29,229 nucleotides of DNA from Bacillota bacterium (GCA_023399455.1 JAEWPN010000191.1:1-29229), one strand, 5' to 3'; counted from the stretch's first letter, positions 15,906 to 24,178 are shown. Numbers and translations are program-made. The notes: generated by a model not told the origin, from the letters alone.

Positions 15906-18059
15906 ATGGATTGGAATATAAGGAAAAAAGGATACGACCATGAGGAAATCACGTGGTCGGGCAACCGCTTTTTGACAGGCAATGGATATATGGGAATCCG
16001 GGGAACCTTGGAGGAATACCGCAAGGAACAGCTTGCTGCGGTGAATCTGGCTGGAATATACGATAAGGTAGGAGATGGCTGGAGAGAGCCTTTGAATGCG
16101 CCAAACGGCTTATATACTTACTTGAAGGTGGATGGAATCCAATATAGACTGCCCGAAAAGGAGCCGCTGAAGCATGAATGTGAGCTGGATTACCGCCATG
16201 GATTCTTCAGACGTAAGACGCTCTGGAGAACACCAAGAGGAAACGTGACGGTAAGGAGCGAGAGGTTTGCGGATGCAGCAAATGTACATAGAATTGGAAT
16301 GCGCTATACCGTTACGGCAGATTTCCATGCGGAGGTGGAAATCATAACGGGAATAGACGGCGACGTATGGGATATCCATGGCCCACATTACGACGCGATA
16401 GAGTTTCAGGAAAAAGACGGTGTGCTGAGTGCCGAGGCAATTACCCATGAGAAGGGGGACAGCGTATGGGTATCCGAACGCTGCACATGGAATTTCCCTG
16501 CGGAGGTAAAGCTTAAGCAGGAGGAAAAGGGGATTCTTCGAAGAATTATCTTCGTGACGGACGGTGATACGGATTATATTGTGGAAAAATGGGTGAGCGT
16601 CTATACAAGCGCGGATATTGACAGCAATGAAAAAAGCTGCCTTACGGATGGATATGAAGAGGCAAAAAAGAAACATATGGACTGCTGGGAAAAGAGATGG
16701 GAACACTCCGAGGTGTACATCGAAGGAGACGATGCGGCCATGGAAGCGCTGAATTATTCGCTGTACCATCTGCACTGCATTGCGCCGCGCCATAAGGAGG
16801 GCTTATCCATAGCGGCGAGAGGGCTTTCGGGGCAGACATATAAAGGAGCGGTGTTCTGGGATACGGAAATGTTCATGCTGGACTTTTTCCTGAATACCGA
16901 ACCGGAGGTTGCGAAAAGCCTTATGAAATACCGTATCGATACCTTATCCGGAGCGAGAGAAAAGGCCAAGCAATACGGATATGAAGGAGCTTTTTATGCT
17001 TGGGAGAGCCAGGAGGGCGGATTTGATGCGTGCAGCGATTATAACGTGACGGATGTATTTACCGGCCGTCCCATGCGGACTTTTTTCCGGGATAAGCAGT
17101 ATCATATTTCCGCAGCGGTAGTATATGGAATCATGCGGTATACGGAAATGACGGGAGACTATTCGCTGTTAAGAGCGGGAGGAGCTGAGACTGTTCTGGA
17201 ATGCGCTAAGTTTTACCACAGTCTGCTGTACAAGAAAGTAGGCGGGGAGAGATATGAAATTCTCGACTGCATCGGCCCCGACGAATATCATGAGAGGATT
17301 AACAATAACGGCTATACCAATCGTATGGCGAAATATACCTTCGAAAGCGCGGTGAAGACGCTAAAGCTGCTTATGGAAGAAAAGCCTGGAGATTATAAGG
17401 AGGAAGCGGACCTTCTCTCCTTGGAGGCGAAGTATAAGGACGCAGCAGAGAAGATATATATTCCACAGCCGGATGAAAACGGAATCATAGAACAATTTGA
17501 AGGATATTCCAACCTCGAGAACGTGACGGTTAAGGAGGTGCGGAAACGACTGCTCCATGAAAAGGAATATTGGGGAGGGGCTTACGGTATAGCATCCCAT
17601 ACGAAGGTAATCAAGCAAGCGGATGTGGTAACGTGGCTGAATTTATTTCCGGAGGATTTTTCAACAGATATTTTGGAGAAGAACTGGAACTATTATGAGC
17701 CCCGCACGGAGCATGGCTCTTCGTTAAGCGCCTGCATGTATGCCATACTGGCATGTCGTCTCGGAATGCCGGAGAAGGCCTATCCTTTTTTCTTGAAATC
17801 CGCCGCCGCAGATTTGGCTGGAGGAGGCAAGGAATGGGCGGGCCTGGTCTATATAGGAGGTACTCACCCGGCAGCAGCAGGGGGCGCCTATATGACGGCA
17901 GTCAAAGGCTTTGCAGGAGTATATATTGAGAACGGCACAGTAAAAGTAAAGCCCCATCTTCCGGATACATGGAGGAAGATGAGGTTTCAGATTCATTATT
18001 TAGGAAAGGAATACCGGATAGAGATTACGAAGGACGAAACGTCCGTCCTTCCTATGTGA
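15906..18059 (+). CDS. GH65 glycoside phosphorylase, second copy
   Basis: This is a second GH65 enzyme, 717 residues from the ATG at 15906. That start has AGAGGA 8 bp upstream and lies 5 bp after the previous stop codon. The ATG at 15888 is in frame, overlaps the previous gene and has no ribosome site. The N-terminus WSGNRFLTGNGYMGIRGTLEE is the family signature. The general acid is Glu460 in IGPDEYHERINNNGYTN; KQADV and EHGSSLSA (His603) form the acceptor and phosphate loops. The motif form is that of maltose, trehalose and kojibiose phosphorylases. It is shorter than and clearly diverged from the first copy, so the pair are not a recent duplication and may act in sequence on one oligosaccharide. 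It overlaps the convergent lacI gene by 8 bp. Confidence 0.9.
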   Translation: MDWNIRKKGYDHEEITWSGNRFLTGNGYMGIRGTLEEYRKEQLAAVNLAGIYDKVGDGWREPLNAPNGLYTYLKVDGIQYRLPEKEPLKHECELDYRHGFFRRKTLWRTPRGNVTVRSERFADAANVHRIGMRYTVTADFHAEVEIITGIDGDVWDIHGPHYDAIEFQEKDGVLSAEAITHEKGDSVWVSERCTWNFPAEVKLKQEEKGILRRIIFVTDGDTDYIVEKWVSVYTSADIDSNEKSCLTDGYEEAKKKHMDCWEKRWEHSEVYIEGDDAAMEALNYSLYHLHCIAPRHKEGLSIAARGLSGQTYKGAVFWDTEMFMLDFFLNTEPEVAKSLMKYRIDTLSGAREKAKQYGYEGAFYAWESQEGGFDACSDYNVTDVFTGRPMRTFFRDKQYHISAAVVYGIMRYTEMTGDYSLLRAGGAETVLECAKFYHSLLYKKVGGERYEILDCIGPDEYHERINNNGYTNRMAKYTFESAVKTLKLLMEEKPGDYKEEADLLSLEAKYKDAAEKIYIPQPDENGIIEQFEGYSNLENVTVKEVRKRLLHEKEYWGGAYGIASHTKVIKQADVVTWLNLFPEDFSTDILEKNWNYYEPRTEHGSSLSACMYAILACRLGMPEKAYPFFLKSAAADLAGGGKEWAGLVYIGGTHPAAAGGAYMTAVKGFAGVYIENGTVKVKPHLPDTWRKMRFQIHYLGKEYRIEITKDETSVLPM
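18029..18051. other. Hairpin at the convergent ends of the second GH65 gene and lacI
   Basis: GAAGGACG (18029-18036) and CGTCCTTC (18044-18051) form a perfect 8-bp stem inside the last codons of the GH65 gene, just beyond the lacI stop. A competing GGACG-AAA-CGTCC hairpin shares the left arm. There is no T-run on either strand, so a role in ending the two convergent transcripts is only a guess. Confidence 0.4.
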
Positions 18060-19068
18060 GCAGAGAACGTACGCTTTCGCGTAAGGCTAATGAGGTGGGC
18101 AGGATGAGGTGGTCCTCTTCTGCCTTATTTCCTTCTAAGAGCTGAAGCATCATATTTACGGCAAGGCGGCCTTTCAAATTGATGTCCTGATGGACCGTAG
18201 TGAGGGGCGGCGTTACCATTTGGCATAGACTGATGTCGTCGAAGCCTACGATAGAAATGTCATCGGGAATCCGTTTGCCCTGCTCTCGCAGGCCGGTCAT
18301 GATCCCGGCAGCCATAACGTCGGCAGTGGCGACTACGGCAGTAATATCGGGATGACGGCAAATATCCTCGCTCACTAAGCGGCAGGAGGCAATATCCATT
18401 TCCTGGACGAAGACAAGAGACTTGTCGAAGGGAATATTCGCCTCAGTCAAGGCAGCTTTATAACCGAGAAAACGCTCCTGAAGAACTCCGCCGTCCTTGA
18501 TATCGGGAGAAGCGAAGGCAATTCTTCTATGACCGTGCCCGGTCAAATATTTGGTAATGTTATAACTGCCCTTGAAGTCCTCGAGACCTACGTTGCATAA
18601 GGTATTCTGGTTCGTATAGCTGTCGATAAGGACGATGGGAATGTGGAGATTCGACAGCACGTCGAAGAAATGATCCTTGAATATACCGGTAAAAAACAAC
18701 CCATCCACATTCCAGTTGCGCAAAAATGCCAACAGCTCCTCGGAGGTCTCGATGGTGCGCAGCATTAAATAATATCCGTTTTCTCTGAGCGCTTGTTCAA
18801 TGGCGCCGATAGAAGCGGAATGAAAAGGGTCTTCCATAAAATTGGAATCCTTGCGGGTGATGACGTGATTCACGAAGCCTATCACCTTGGAGGAGTTGGA
18901 CACGAGGGAACGCGCCGACATATTGGGAATATATCCCAGTTCCTTAATTGCGGTATTTATTTTTTCTATGGTGTCCGCGGATACCCGGTTATCCTTGCCG
19001 TGTATCACATTGGAAACGGTGGTGCAGCTCACCCCGGTAACGCGGGCAATGTCTCTTATTGTAGCCAT
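18052..19068 (-). CDS. LacI-family transcriptional regulator of the GH65 locus
   Basis: This 338-residue protein has an N-terminal LacI helix-turn-helix (ATIRDIARVTGVSCTTVSNVIHG, key TIRDIA...VS..TVS), the minor-groove hinge helix around SARSLVSNSS, and a periplasmic-binding-protein-like effector domain (VDGLFFTGIF, LIDSYTN, GHGHRRIAFAS, VVATADVMAAGIM, ISIVGFDDISL, TTVHQDI). It should be a repressor released by a sugar or sugar phosphate made by the pathway. The palindrome GTTTAACGTTAAAC upstream of the transporter/GH65 operon and its variant at 19106 are the obvious operators. It diverges from pgmB and overlaps the GH65 stop by 8 bp. GAAGGG precedes the ATG. Confidence 0.93.
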   Translation of the reverse strand: MATIRDIARVTGVSCTTVSNVIHGKDNRVSADTIEKINTAIKELGYIPNMSARSLVSNSSKVIGFVNHVITRKDSNFMEDPFHSASIGAIEQALRENGYYLMLRTIETSEELLAFLRNWNVDGLFFTGIFKDHFFDVLSNLHIPIVLIDSYTNQNTLCNVGLEDFKGSYNITKYLTGHGHRRIAFASPDIKDGGVLQERFLGYKAALTEANIPFDKSLVFVQEMDIASCRLVSEDICRHPDITAVVATADVMAAGIMTGLREQGKRIPDDISIVGFDDISLCQMVTPPLTTVHQDINLKGRLAVNMMLQLLEGNKAEEDHLILPTSLALRESVRSLLT

Positions 19069-19105
19069 ATGCGACGACCCTTCTATATTTCTTAAGTTTC
19101 TTAAG

Positions 19106-19119
19106 GTTTAACCTTAAAC
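19106..19119. promoter_or_regulatory. LacI-family operator O3 between lacI and pgmB
   Basis: GTTTAACCTTAAAC differs from O1/O2 at one position (G to C in the centre) and lies within a longer symmetric TTAAGGTT-T-AACCTTAA (19101-19117). It overlaps the predicted lacI start site and lies upstream of pgmB, so it could give autoregulation and control of the pgmB operon. Confidence 0.72.
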
Positions 19120-19126
19120 TAATTCG

Positions 19127-19155
19127 ATTTTAACATAAAAGAAATAAAAAAACAA
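19127..19155 (-). promoter_or_regulatory. Probable lacI promoter
   Basis: On the minus strand TTGTTT (19150-19155), 17 bp, TAAAAT (19127-19132) predicts a start near 19120, at the edge of operator O3. A weaker plus-strand pair TTAACC, 17 bp, TAACAT overlaps the same operator and could serve pgmB. Confidence 0.55.
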
Positions 19156-19181
19156 ACGGTAAGAAAGGCATGGTTATTCAT

Positions 19182-19835
19182 ATGATTAAAGGAGTTATTT
19201 TTGATTTGGACGGAGTGCTTGTATCCACGGATGAACTGCATTATAAGGCATGGAAAAGGTTAGCGAAGGAAATCGGTATCTCCGATTTTAAAAGAGAGGA
19301 TAACGAGAAACAGCGGGGAGTAAGCAGAATGGAATCCTTGCAGATCGTTCTCGATAAAGGATATAAAAGCTATACGGAGGAGGAGAAGGAGGAATTTGCA
19401 GAGCGTAAGAATAATTATTATAAGGAAATGCTTAAGGAACTAGACAGCAGCGCTGTTTTGCCGGGGGCGCTTGAGACCGTTAAGCTATTAAAGGAAAAAG
19501 GAATCATGACCGCGGTAGGTTCAGCGAGCAAGAATGCGCCCGACATTCTGGAAAAAATCGGATTGCTGACTTATATGGATAAGATAAGCAGCGGCCTGGA
19601 TACCACCCGCTCCAAACCGGATCCTGAGGTGTTTCTCGTAGCGGCGGATAAGCTGGGACTTCCTCCGCAGGATTGTCTCGTGATAGAGGATTCTGCAGCG
19701 GGCGTTCAGGCGGCGAAGGCGGCAGGTATGAAGGCACTTGGCGTAGGGCCATATTACTTTAGTCTGGGGGCGGATTATGAGGCTGAGAATCTGGCGGTTT
19801 CCATTAACTGGGAGAGTATACTTAACGAAGTGTGA
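19182..19835 (+). CDS. pgmB: Beta-phosphoglucomutase
   Basis: PgmB interconverts beta-glucose-1-phosphate and glucose-6-phosphate and so links inverting phosphorylases to glycolysis. The 217-residue HAD protein has Asp8 nucleophile and Asp10 acid/base in VIFDLDGVLVSTDELH, the same numbering as the Lactococcus enzyme if it starts at 19182. It also has motif II VGSASKN, motif III Lys in RSKPDPEVF, and motif IV VIEDSAAGVQAAKAAG. An ATG at 19170 would add four residues; neither start has ideal ribosome-site spacing. The pairing with two GH65 genes under one LacI palindrome strongly supports beta-glucose-1-phosphate as the pathway intermediate. It leads an operon with the next two genes, 45 bp ahead of the first. 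Confidence 0.93.
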   Translation: MIKGVIFDLDGVLVSTDELHYKAWKRLAKEIGISDFKREDNEKQRGVSRMESLQIVLDKGYKSYTEEEKEEFAERKNNYYKEMLKELDSSAVLPGALETVKLLKEKGIMTAVGSASKNAPDILEKIGLLTYMDKISSGLDTTRSKPDPEVFLVAADKLGLPPQDCLVIEDSAAGVQAAKAAGMKALGVGPYYFSLGADYEAENLAVSINWESILNEV

Positions 19836-19880
19836 AAAATTTGGGGGTTCCGCATTGGAAGTTGAACGAGGAGGGAATTT

Positions 19881-21455
19881 ATGAAGAATAAAAAACGGGT
19901 TTGGGCGGTTATGCAGATAGTTATTGGCATGGTGTTTGCGGTTGGAATTTTGGGGACGGCTATGGATATCGGACTTAAGAAGAAGGAGAGTACGGAGGAG
20001 AAAATATTGAAAGAATCTGCTTTGGTTTTGTATGAGGGGCCTAAATCCTTAAAGGACGCTTCGGAAGAAGATTTGAAGAATACCTCGGAGGAAGGACGGG
20101 AAATGGCGCTTATGCACTGTACGGATACGAAGGTGCGTATAAACGGGTATGAGTGTTATGTATATGACACTAATGTCAATCATACGAGACAGTGGGTAGC
20201 AAACTATCTGCCGCCCTTGTCCAGGACACCGATTGCTTATTTCGATTTTGAAGGCGCGGCAAAGATAGAAATTGAAGTACCGGGGAGAGAAATTGATTCG
20301 GTTAAGGTCAGTCCGATTTCTGCCGGGATAGAGGCACAAATCGATAAAGAGGCGCATACGGTAAGTTTTTTGGTGACGAAGCCGGATAATTATACGGTTA
20401 CTTTCAACGATGCGCCGGAACGTGCGGTACATATATTTGCAGGAAGCATAGAAACGGATAAGCCGGATATTAACGATGAAAAGGTCATCTATATAGGTCC
20501 CGGCGAATGGAATATAGAATCTATCATGCCGGAGGACGGACAGACAATTTATCTGGCCGGCGGCGCGGTAGTACATGGAGTGATAAACGCTAACTATGGG
20601 AAAGATATCACGGTTATGGGAAGGGGTATTATCGACTGCTCCGACCTGGGCGGCTGGAAGGGAGCAGAAGCGTATATTCCGCTGAAATTCGACCATTGCA
20701 GCAATATTAAGATTAAGGATGTTATCGTCTTAAATCCTAACGCATGGGTATGTCAGGCATTTGATTCCGAAAGCGGAGAAATTGACGGAGTGAAAATTAT
20801 CTCTGCGAGGCCCAACGGCGACGGGATCAGCCTGCAATCCTGCAAGGATTATACCGTATCCAACTGCTTCATACGTTCGTGGGATGATTCCCTCGTAGTG
20901 AAAAATTACGATGGAAATACCGAAAATATCCGATTTGAAAATATACAGCTGTGGACCGATCTGGCGCAGTCCATGGAGATTGGATACGAAACCAACAAGG
21001 GGCAGATGGAAAATGCAACGATAAAAAATGTGACATTTCAAAATATCACGGTTCTGAACAATTTCCATAAGCCTGTAATATCCATCCACAATGCCGATGA
21101 TGCGCTGGTGACGGGAGTGATTTTTGAAGACATCGTAGTGGAGAATGCCCAGATGGGAAGCGGGGATGGTGACGAGATGCCTTACTTGATCGATATGCAT
21201 ATTGCTCAGAGCGATAACTGGTCCAGTACCAAGGCAAGGGGGACCATTGAGGATGTAATCATAAATAATGTGACAGTGTTGTCAGGAAAAGAATGCCCTT
21301 CCAGGATCAAAGGCTATGATGAGGAGCATAAAATCAAAAATGTCCGGATTTCCAATGTGGAAGTTCTCGGTAAGAAGATTAGAAGTATTGAGCAGGGCGG
21401 TTTCCAGATAGATGAAGCGACAACAGAAAATATAAGTATATCAGAGGGAGAATGA
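19881..21455 (+). CDS. Membrane-anchored GH28-like right-handed beta-helix protein
   Basis: This 524-residue protein has one N-terminal membrane segment (VWAVMQIVIGMVFAVGILGTA, key residues ~8-28) and no lipobox, so it is probably an anchored extracellular protein. A beta-sandwich-like region (about 75-200) precedes a parallel beta-helix of repeated IxNVxxxN coils (about 205-505). Asp314 (NGDGI), Asp335 and Asp336 (WDDSLVVK) match the NTD and GDD acids of GH28 polygalacturonases, including the 21-residue spacing. The GH28 GHG histidine aligns with Gln363 in AQSMEIGYE. GH49-type dextranases use three Asp without the His, so an alpha-glucanase is possible and would suit the GH65 context. GGAGG precedes the ATG. 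The substrate is not established. Confidence 0.8.
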   Translation: MKNKKRVWAVMQIVIGMVFAVGILGTAMDIGLKKKESTEEKILKESALVLYEGPKSLKDASEEDLKNTSEEGREMALMHCTDTKVRINGYECYVYDTNVNHTRQWVANYLPPLSRTPIAYFDFEGAAKIEIEVPGREIDSVKVSPISAGIEAQIDKEAHTVSFLVTKPDNYTVTFNDAPERAVHIFAGSIETDKPDINDEKVIYIGPGEWNIESIMPEDGQTIYLAGGAVVHGVINANYGKDITVMGRGIIDCSDLGGWKGAEAYIPLKFDHCSNIKIKDVIVLNPNAWVCQAFDSESGEIDGVKIISARPNGDGISLQSCKDYTVSNCFIRSWDDSLVVKNYDGNTENIRFENIQLWTDLAQSMEIGYETNKGQMENATIKNVTFQNITVLNNFHKPVISIHNADDALVTGVIFEDIVVENAQMGSGDGDEMPYLIDMHIAQSDNWSSTKARGTIEDVIINNVTVLSGKECPSRIKGYDEEHKIKNVRISNVEVLGKKIRSIEQGGFQIDEATTENISISEGE

Positions 21456-21459
21456 CGGT

Positions 21460-22092
21460 ATGAAAAAAGGAGGAATCATAGTACTCGCCCTTATGTTGGT
21501 ATCGTGGGCAGCTCTTTTCATTTACGATATGCGTATCGGTGAAGGAGAGGCGGTGAAGATGCCTGAGGCAAACGTAACGGTAGTAGAAGCCCCTGAACAA
21601 TCAGCCCCTATGGAGCATGAAGCTTTTATAAAGGAGGAATATGTTTCGCAGGTGCCGGAGGGAGATAACCTCGCATTGGAGGGTAAGATAGATGCAAGCA
21701 GCTTTGCGGACGTCTACGTACCGAAGAAGGCCATTGACGGCAAGACGGCCGGCCCCTCCTATTGGGAAGGGGAAGGGAATAACTACCCCAATATCCTCAC
21801 TTTGGAGTTATCTCAGCCAGCCAGCATCCATGGCATAAGGGTAAGCCTGTGCCCGCAGAAAATATGGGGAAAGCGCACGCAGGAATTCGCAGTGAGAATA
21901 AGCGGGGACGGAGTGAACTACGAAGAGCTGTTTCCTCTTCAGGCTTACGACTTCGACCCTGACAGGGGAAATGAGGCAATAATTAATTTTGAAGAGACGG
22001 ATGCGAAGTACATAGAACTGGAATTTACTTCCAATACAGGGGGTGCAGGGGCACAGGTGGCGGAATTTGAGGTATATGGATCGTATCGGTGA
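21460..22092 (+). CDS. Membrane-anchored F5/8 type C (discoidin/CBM32-like) protein
   Basis: This 210-residue protein begins with a signal-anchor (GIIVLALMLVSWAALFIY), then a linker to about residue 65, then a discoidin-type beta-sandwich. Recognisable pieces are NLALEGKIDASS, AIDGKTAGPSYWEG, LTLELSQPASIHGIRV, FAVRISGDGVNYEEL and YIELEFTSNTGG...VAEFEVYG. Such domains bind carbohydrates. It starts 4 bp after the beta-helix gene, with GAGGGAGA upstream, so the two are translated together and probably work as an enzyme and a separate binding subunit at the cell surface. It has no catalytic domain of its own. It is the last gene of the pgmB operon. Confidence 0.85.
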   Translation: MKKGGIIVLALMLVSWAALFIYDMRIGEGEAVKMPEANVTVVEAPEQSAPMEHEAFIKEEYVSQVPEGDNLALEGKIDASSFADVYVPKKAIDGKTAGPSYWEGEGNNYPNILTLELSQPASIHGIRVSLCPQKIWGKRTQEFAVRISGDGVNYEELFPLQAYDFDPDRGNEAIINFEETDAKYIELEFTSNTGGAGAQVAEFEVYGSYR

Positions 22093-22257
22093 AATGTTAA
22101 TTTTTTTTAATTTTTACTTTATAAATGCTTGCGAAAGTTTATAGCTTTTTTAAGAACTATACACACGGAGGACACATTTTTCCTTTAAGATGTACTTAGA
22201 TGGTTGAAGAACTCACTATTTGAATTCACTATCTCCCCCCTCATAAGAAAATATAAG

Positions 22258-22285
22258 AAAAAGCTCCGCGTAAGCGGAGCTTTTT
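22258..22285. terminator. Bidirectional intrinsic terminator
   Basis: AAAAAGCTCCGC - GTAA - GCGGAGCTTTTT is a perfect stem with A-tract on one side and T-tract on the other, lying between the convergent pgmB operon and SulP gene. It should stop transcription from either side. The preceding 22093-22257 is AT-rich and shows only a weak TATAAA/TTTATA inverted repeat. Confidence 0.85.
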
Positions 22286-22286
22286 C

Positions 22287-22315
22287 ATCTTATAGGAAAG
22301 TATCTCCTATAAGAT
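22287..22315. other. Perfect 11-bp inverted repeat after the terminator
   Basis: ATCTTATAGGA (22287-22297) and TCCTATAAGAT (22305-22315) are perfect arms around AAGTATC. It abuts the terminator stem and is followed by a small GCCC-TTC-GGGC hairpin (22320-22330). These are unusual extras for a simple terminator region. Confidence 0.6.
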
Positions 22316-22352
22316 AAAAGCCCTTCGGGCAGGATGCGCAGCTACGCGCGCG

Positions 22353-22422
22353 GAACAAAAGCTGTGCTGTAGAAGTATTTCAGCGCGTGAGTATGCCTAA
22401 GCACACTTTTGTTCATTTTTTT
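22353..22422 (+). other. Long stem-loop followed by a T-run
   Basis: GAACAAAAG-c-TGTGCT (22353-22368) pairs with AGCACA-CTTTTGTTC (22400-22414), 15 pairs with a single bulged C and a 31-nt internal loop. ATTTTTTT follows at 22415-22422. On the plus strand it has the form of a second terminator or the 3' end of a small RNA. A GC-rich segment just upstream (CGCGCG, 22345-22351) can pair in part with CGCG in the loop, so alternative folds exist. Confidence 0.5.
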
Positions 22423-22450
22423 CAACATAGAAGCTGTAAAATGTGGTAAA

Positions 22451-24076
22451 TTAGTTATGTAAAAGTGCACGTTCCACGCTCCAGTAAAAGTTTTCTTCGC
22501 CCACCATTTCATAAATACCCGAACGGTGGAGCATGGTCATGGTTTTATTGGGAACGCCGCAGAGGATGATCTTCTTCCCTTGATTTTGCAGGGATGACAG
22601 TACATGCATAAAGGCGATGGCTCCAGAAATATCCATATAGGAAACGCCCCTCATGGACAGGAGGACCGTATTGTAATCCTCCGCATGGTTTTCCATCTCC
22701 TCGATATGCTGAGTGTTGGCGAAGAGCACAGAGCCGGTAAGATAAGCCACGATGGCATTCTCATATCTTTTGGCGAGTGTGGCGTCGGTGTTGTGGATGC
22801 GGTTCATATCCACTTTCTCGTAATTGATTTCTATATTGGAAAGGCGGTTTACCAGGAGGATCAGAGCGGTAATAATGCCTATCATAATAGCGGTAGTAAG
22901 GTCGAAGATGATAGTAGCTCCCATGGTAACCGTATATTTCATAGAAGCGCCCTTAAATCTATGTGCAATAATGTATTTGATTTCTTCCCAGTCATTCATG
23001 CGAAAAGCGGTGACCATAAGCACACCTGCGAGAGCCGGCAAAGGTATCTTAGCCATGACGGGACCGAGCACGAGCATGAAGGCGAGAAGTCCTAACGCAT
23101 GAAAGATTCCGGTAAGGCGAGTGCGCGCACCTGATTTCAAGGCGACACTGGTCCGGGCGATTGCAGCGGTGGCGGGGATGCCGCCGAAAAAGGGAATGAT
23201 CATATTGCCTATGCCCTGCGCCACCAGCTCCTGATCGCTGTTTAAGCGTAAATTAGCCATTTTGCCTGCGCTTGCGCCGCAGAGAAGACTTTCGATCATG
23301 CCCAGCATGGCAATGCTTACGGCGGGGCCGAACAGACCTTTGATATTTTCTATGTTCAGGGAGCTCGGGGTAAAGCGGGTTTCCAGAAAAAGTGTCTTGG
23401 GAATAGTTCCCACTGTCGCCACATCCATGTGAAGTGCGATAGACAGGACGGTAGCGAGTATGATGCTAAGGAAGGAAGCCGGAACTACAGCATTCCATTT
23501 CCTGGGAAAGAATACCATGAACAGAATGACAAGAAGCCCTAGAAGGGCGGACTCCATATGAATGGGGAAGCCCAGATGGCCATAGCTTAGCAGTTTTGAA
23601 ACCGTACCCGTACCTTTGGAAGTTACACCGAAGAAATTATCGATTTGTCCGAGGGCGATGATCACCGAGATTCCCGAGGTGAATCCGGTAATGACGGGAG
23701 CAGGGATCAGACTGGTCAGCCTGCCTATATGAAAGACTCCGCAGAGAACGAGGAGGATGCCGGAAATAAAGGCGGCGATAAAGACTCCTTGTATGCCGTA
23801 TTTGGCAATGATGGATATCAATATGGCGGCCATAGCCCCGGTAGGTCCCGATATTTGATAGAAGCCGCCGGAAAAAGCGCCTATGACTAAACCGGCAACG
23901 ATAGCGGTTACCAATCCGGCGGCCGCAGTGGACCCGCTGCTGACACCGAAAGCGAGAGCGAGAGGAAGAGCCACGGCCGCAACAGTCAAACCGGCCATCA
24001 AGTCCTGCATGAGAAATTTTCCGTTGTAACCTTTGAATTCATTTTTTATTTGTTCCGTGTAATTTTTAATTAGCAT
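22451..24076 (-). CDS. SulP-family anion transporter with C-terminal STAS domain
   Basis: This 541-residue transporter of the SulP/SLC26 family has about ten to twelve membrane segments from LMAGLTVAAVALPLALAFG onward. Family motifs include FYQISGPTGAMAAIL, and GIGNMIIPFFGGIPATAAIARTSV (key GIGN...FGGIPATAAIARTS). The C-terminal STAS domain is about residues 440-541 (VAYLTGSVLFAN, VLLSMRGVSYMDISGA, LCGVPNK). SulP proteins carry sulfate, bicarbonate or other anions; the substrate cannot be read here. The start at 24076 is set by GGAGG with 5 bp spacing. The frame stays open to 24418, but that extension overlaps the divergent LysR gene and is not transporter-like. The LysR protein is the likely regulator. 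Confidence 0.92.
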   Translation of the reverse strand: MLIKNYTEQIKNEFKGYNGKFLMQDLMAGLTVAAVALPLALAFGVSSGSTAAAGLVTAIVAGLVIGAFSGGFYQISGPTGAMAAILISIIAKYGIQGVFIAAFISGILLVLCGVFHIGRLTSLIPAPVITGFTSGISVIIALGQIDNFFGVTSKGTGTVSKLLSYGHLGFPIHMESALLGLLVILFMVFFPRKWNAVVPASFLSIILATVLSIALHMDVATVGTIPKTLFLETRFTPSSLNIENIKGLFGPAVSIAMLGMIESLLCGASAGKMANLRLNSDQELVAQGIGNMIIPFFGGIPATAAIARTSVALKSGARTRLTGIFHALGLLAFMLVLGPVMAKIPLPALAGVLMVTAFRMNDWEEIKYIIAHRFKGASMKYTVTMGATIIFDLTTAIMIGIITALILLVNRLSNIEINYEKVDMNRIHNTDATLAKRYENAIVAYLTGSVLFANTQHIEEMENHAEDYNTVLLSMRGVSYMDISGAIAFMHVLSSLQNQGKKIILCGVPNKTMTMLHRSGIYEMVGEENFYWSVERALLHN

Positions 24077-24149
24077 TTCAGCCTCCGTAAGGAAAATGTT
24101 GAGGTAAATGCGGCTTATGGAGAAAGTCATATTATACTCACGAAAAATC

Positions 24150-24178
24150 ATTATAGTGGTTTTATTATATTTGGTCAA
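24150..24178 (-). promoter_or_regulatory. SulP promoter
   Basis: On the minus strand TTGACC (24173-24178), 17 bp, TATAAT (24150-24155) gives a strong promoter with a start near 24143 and a leader of about 65 nt. The -35 lies just before the LysR ribosome site, so LysR bound at its own promoter could influence it. Confidence 0.75.

Noticed and set aside
22604..23095. 163-codon frame antisense to SulP
   Set aside because: It lies opposite conserved SulP/STAS coding sequence and its translation is low-complexity and His/Ser-rich, as expected for a shadow frame.
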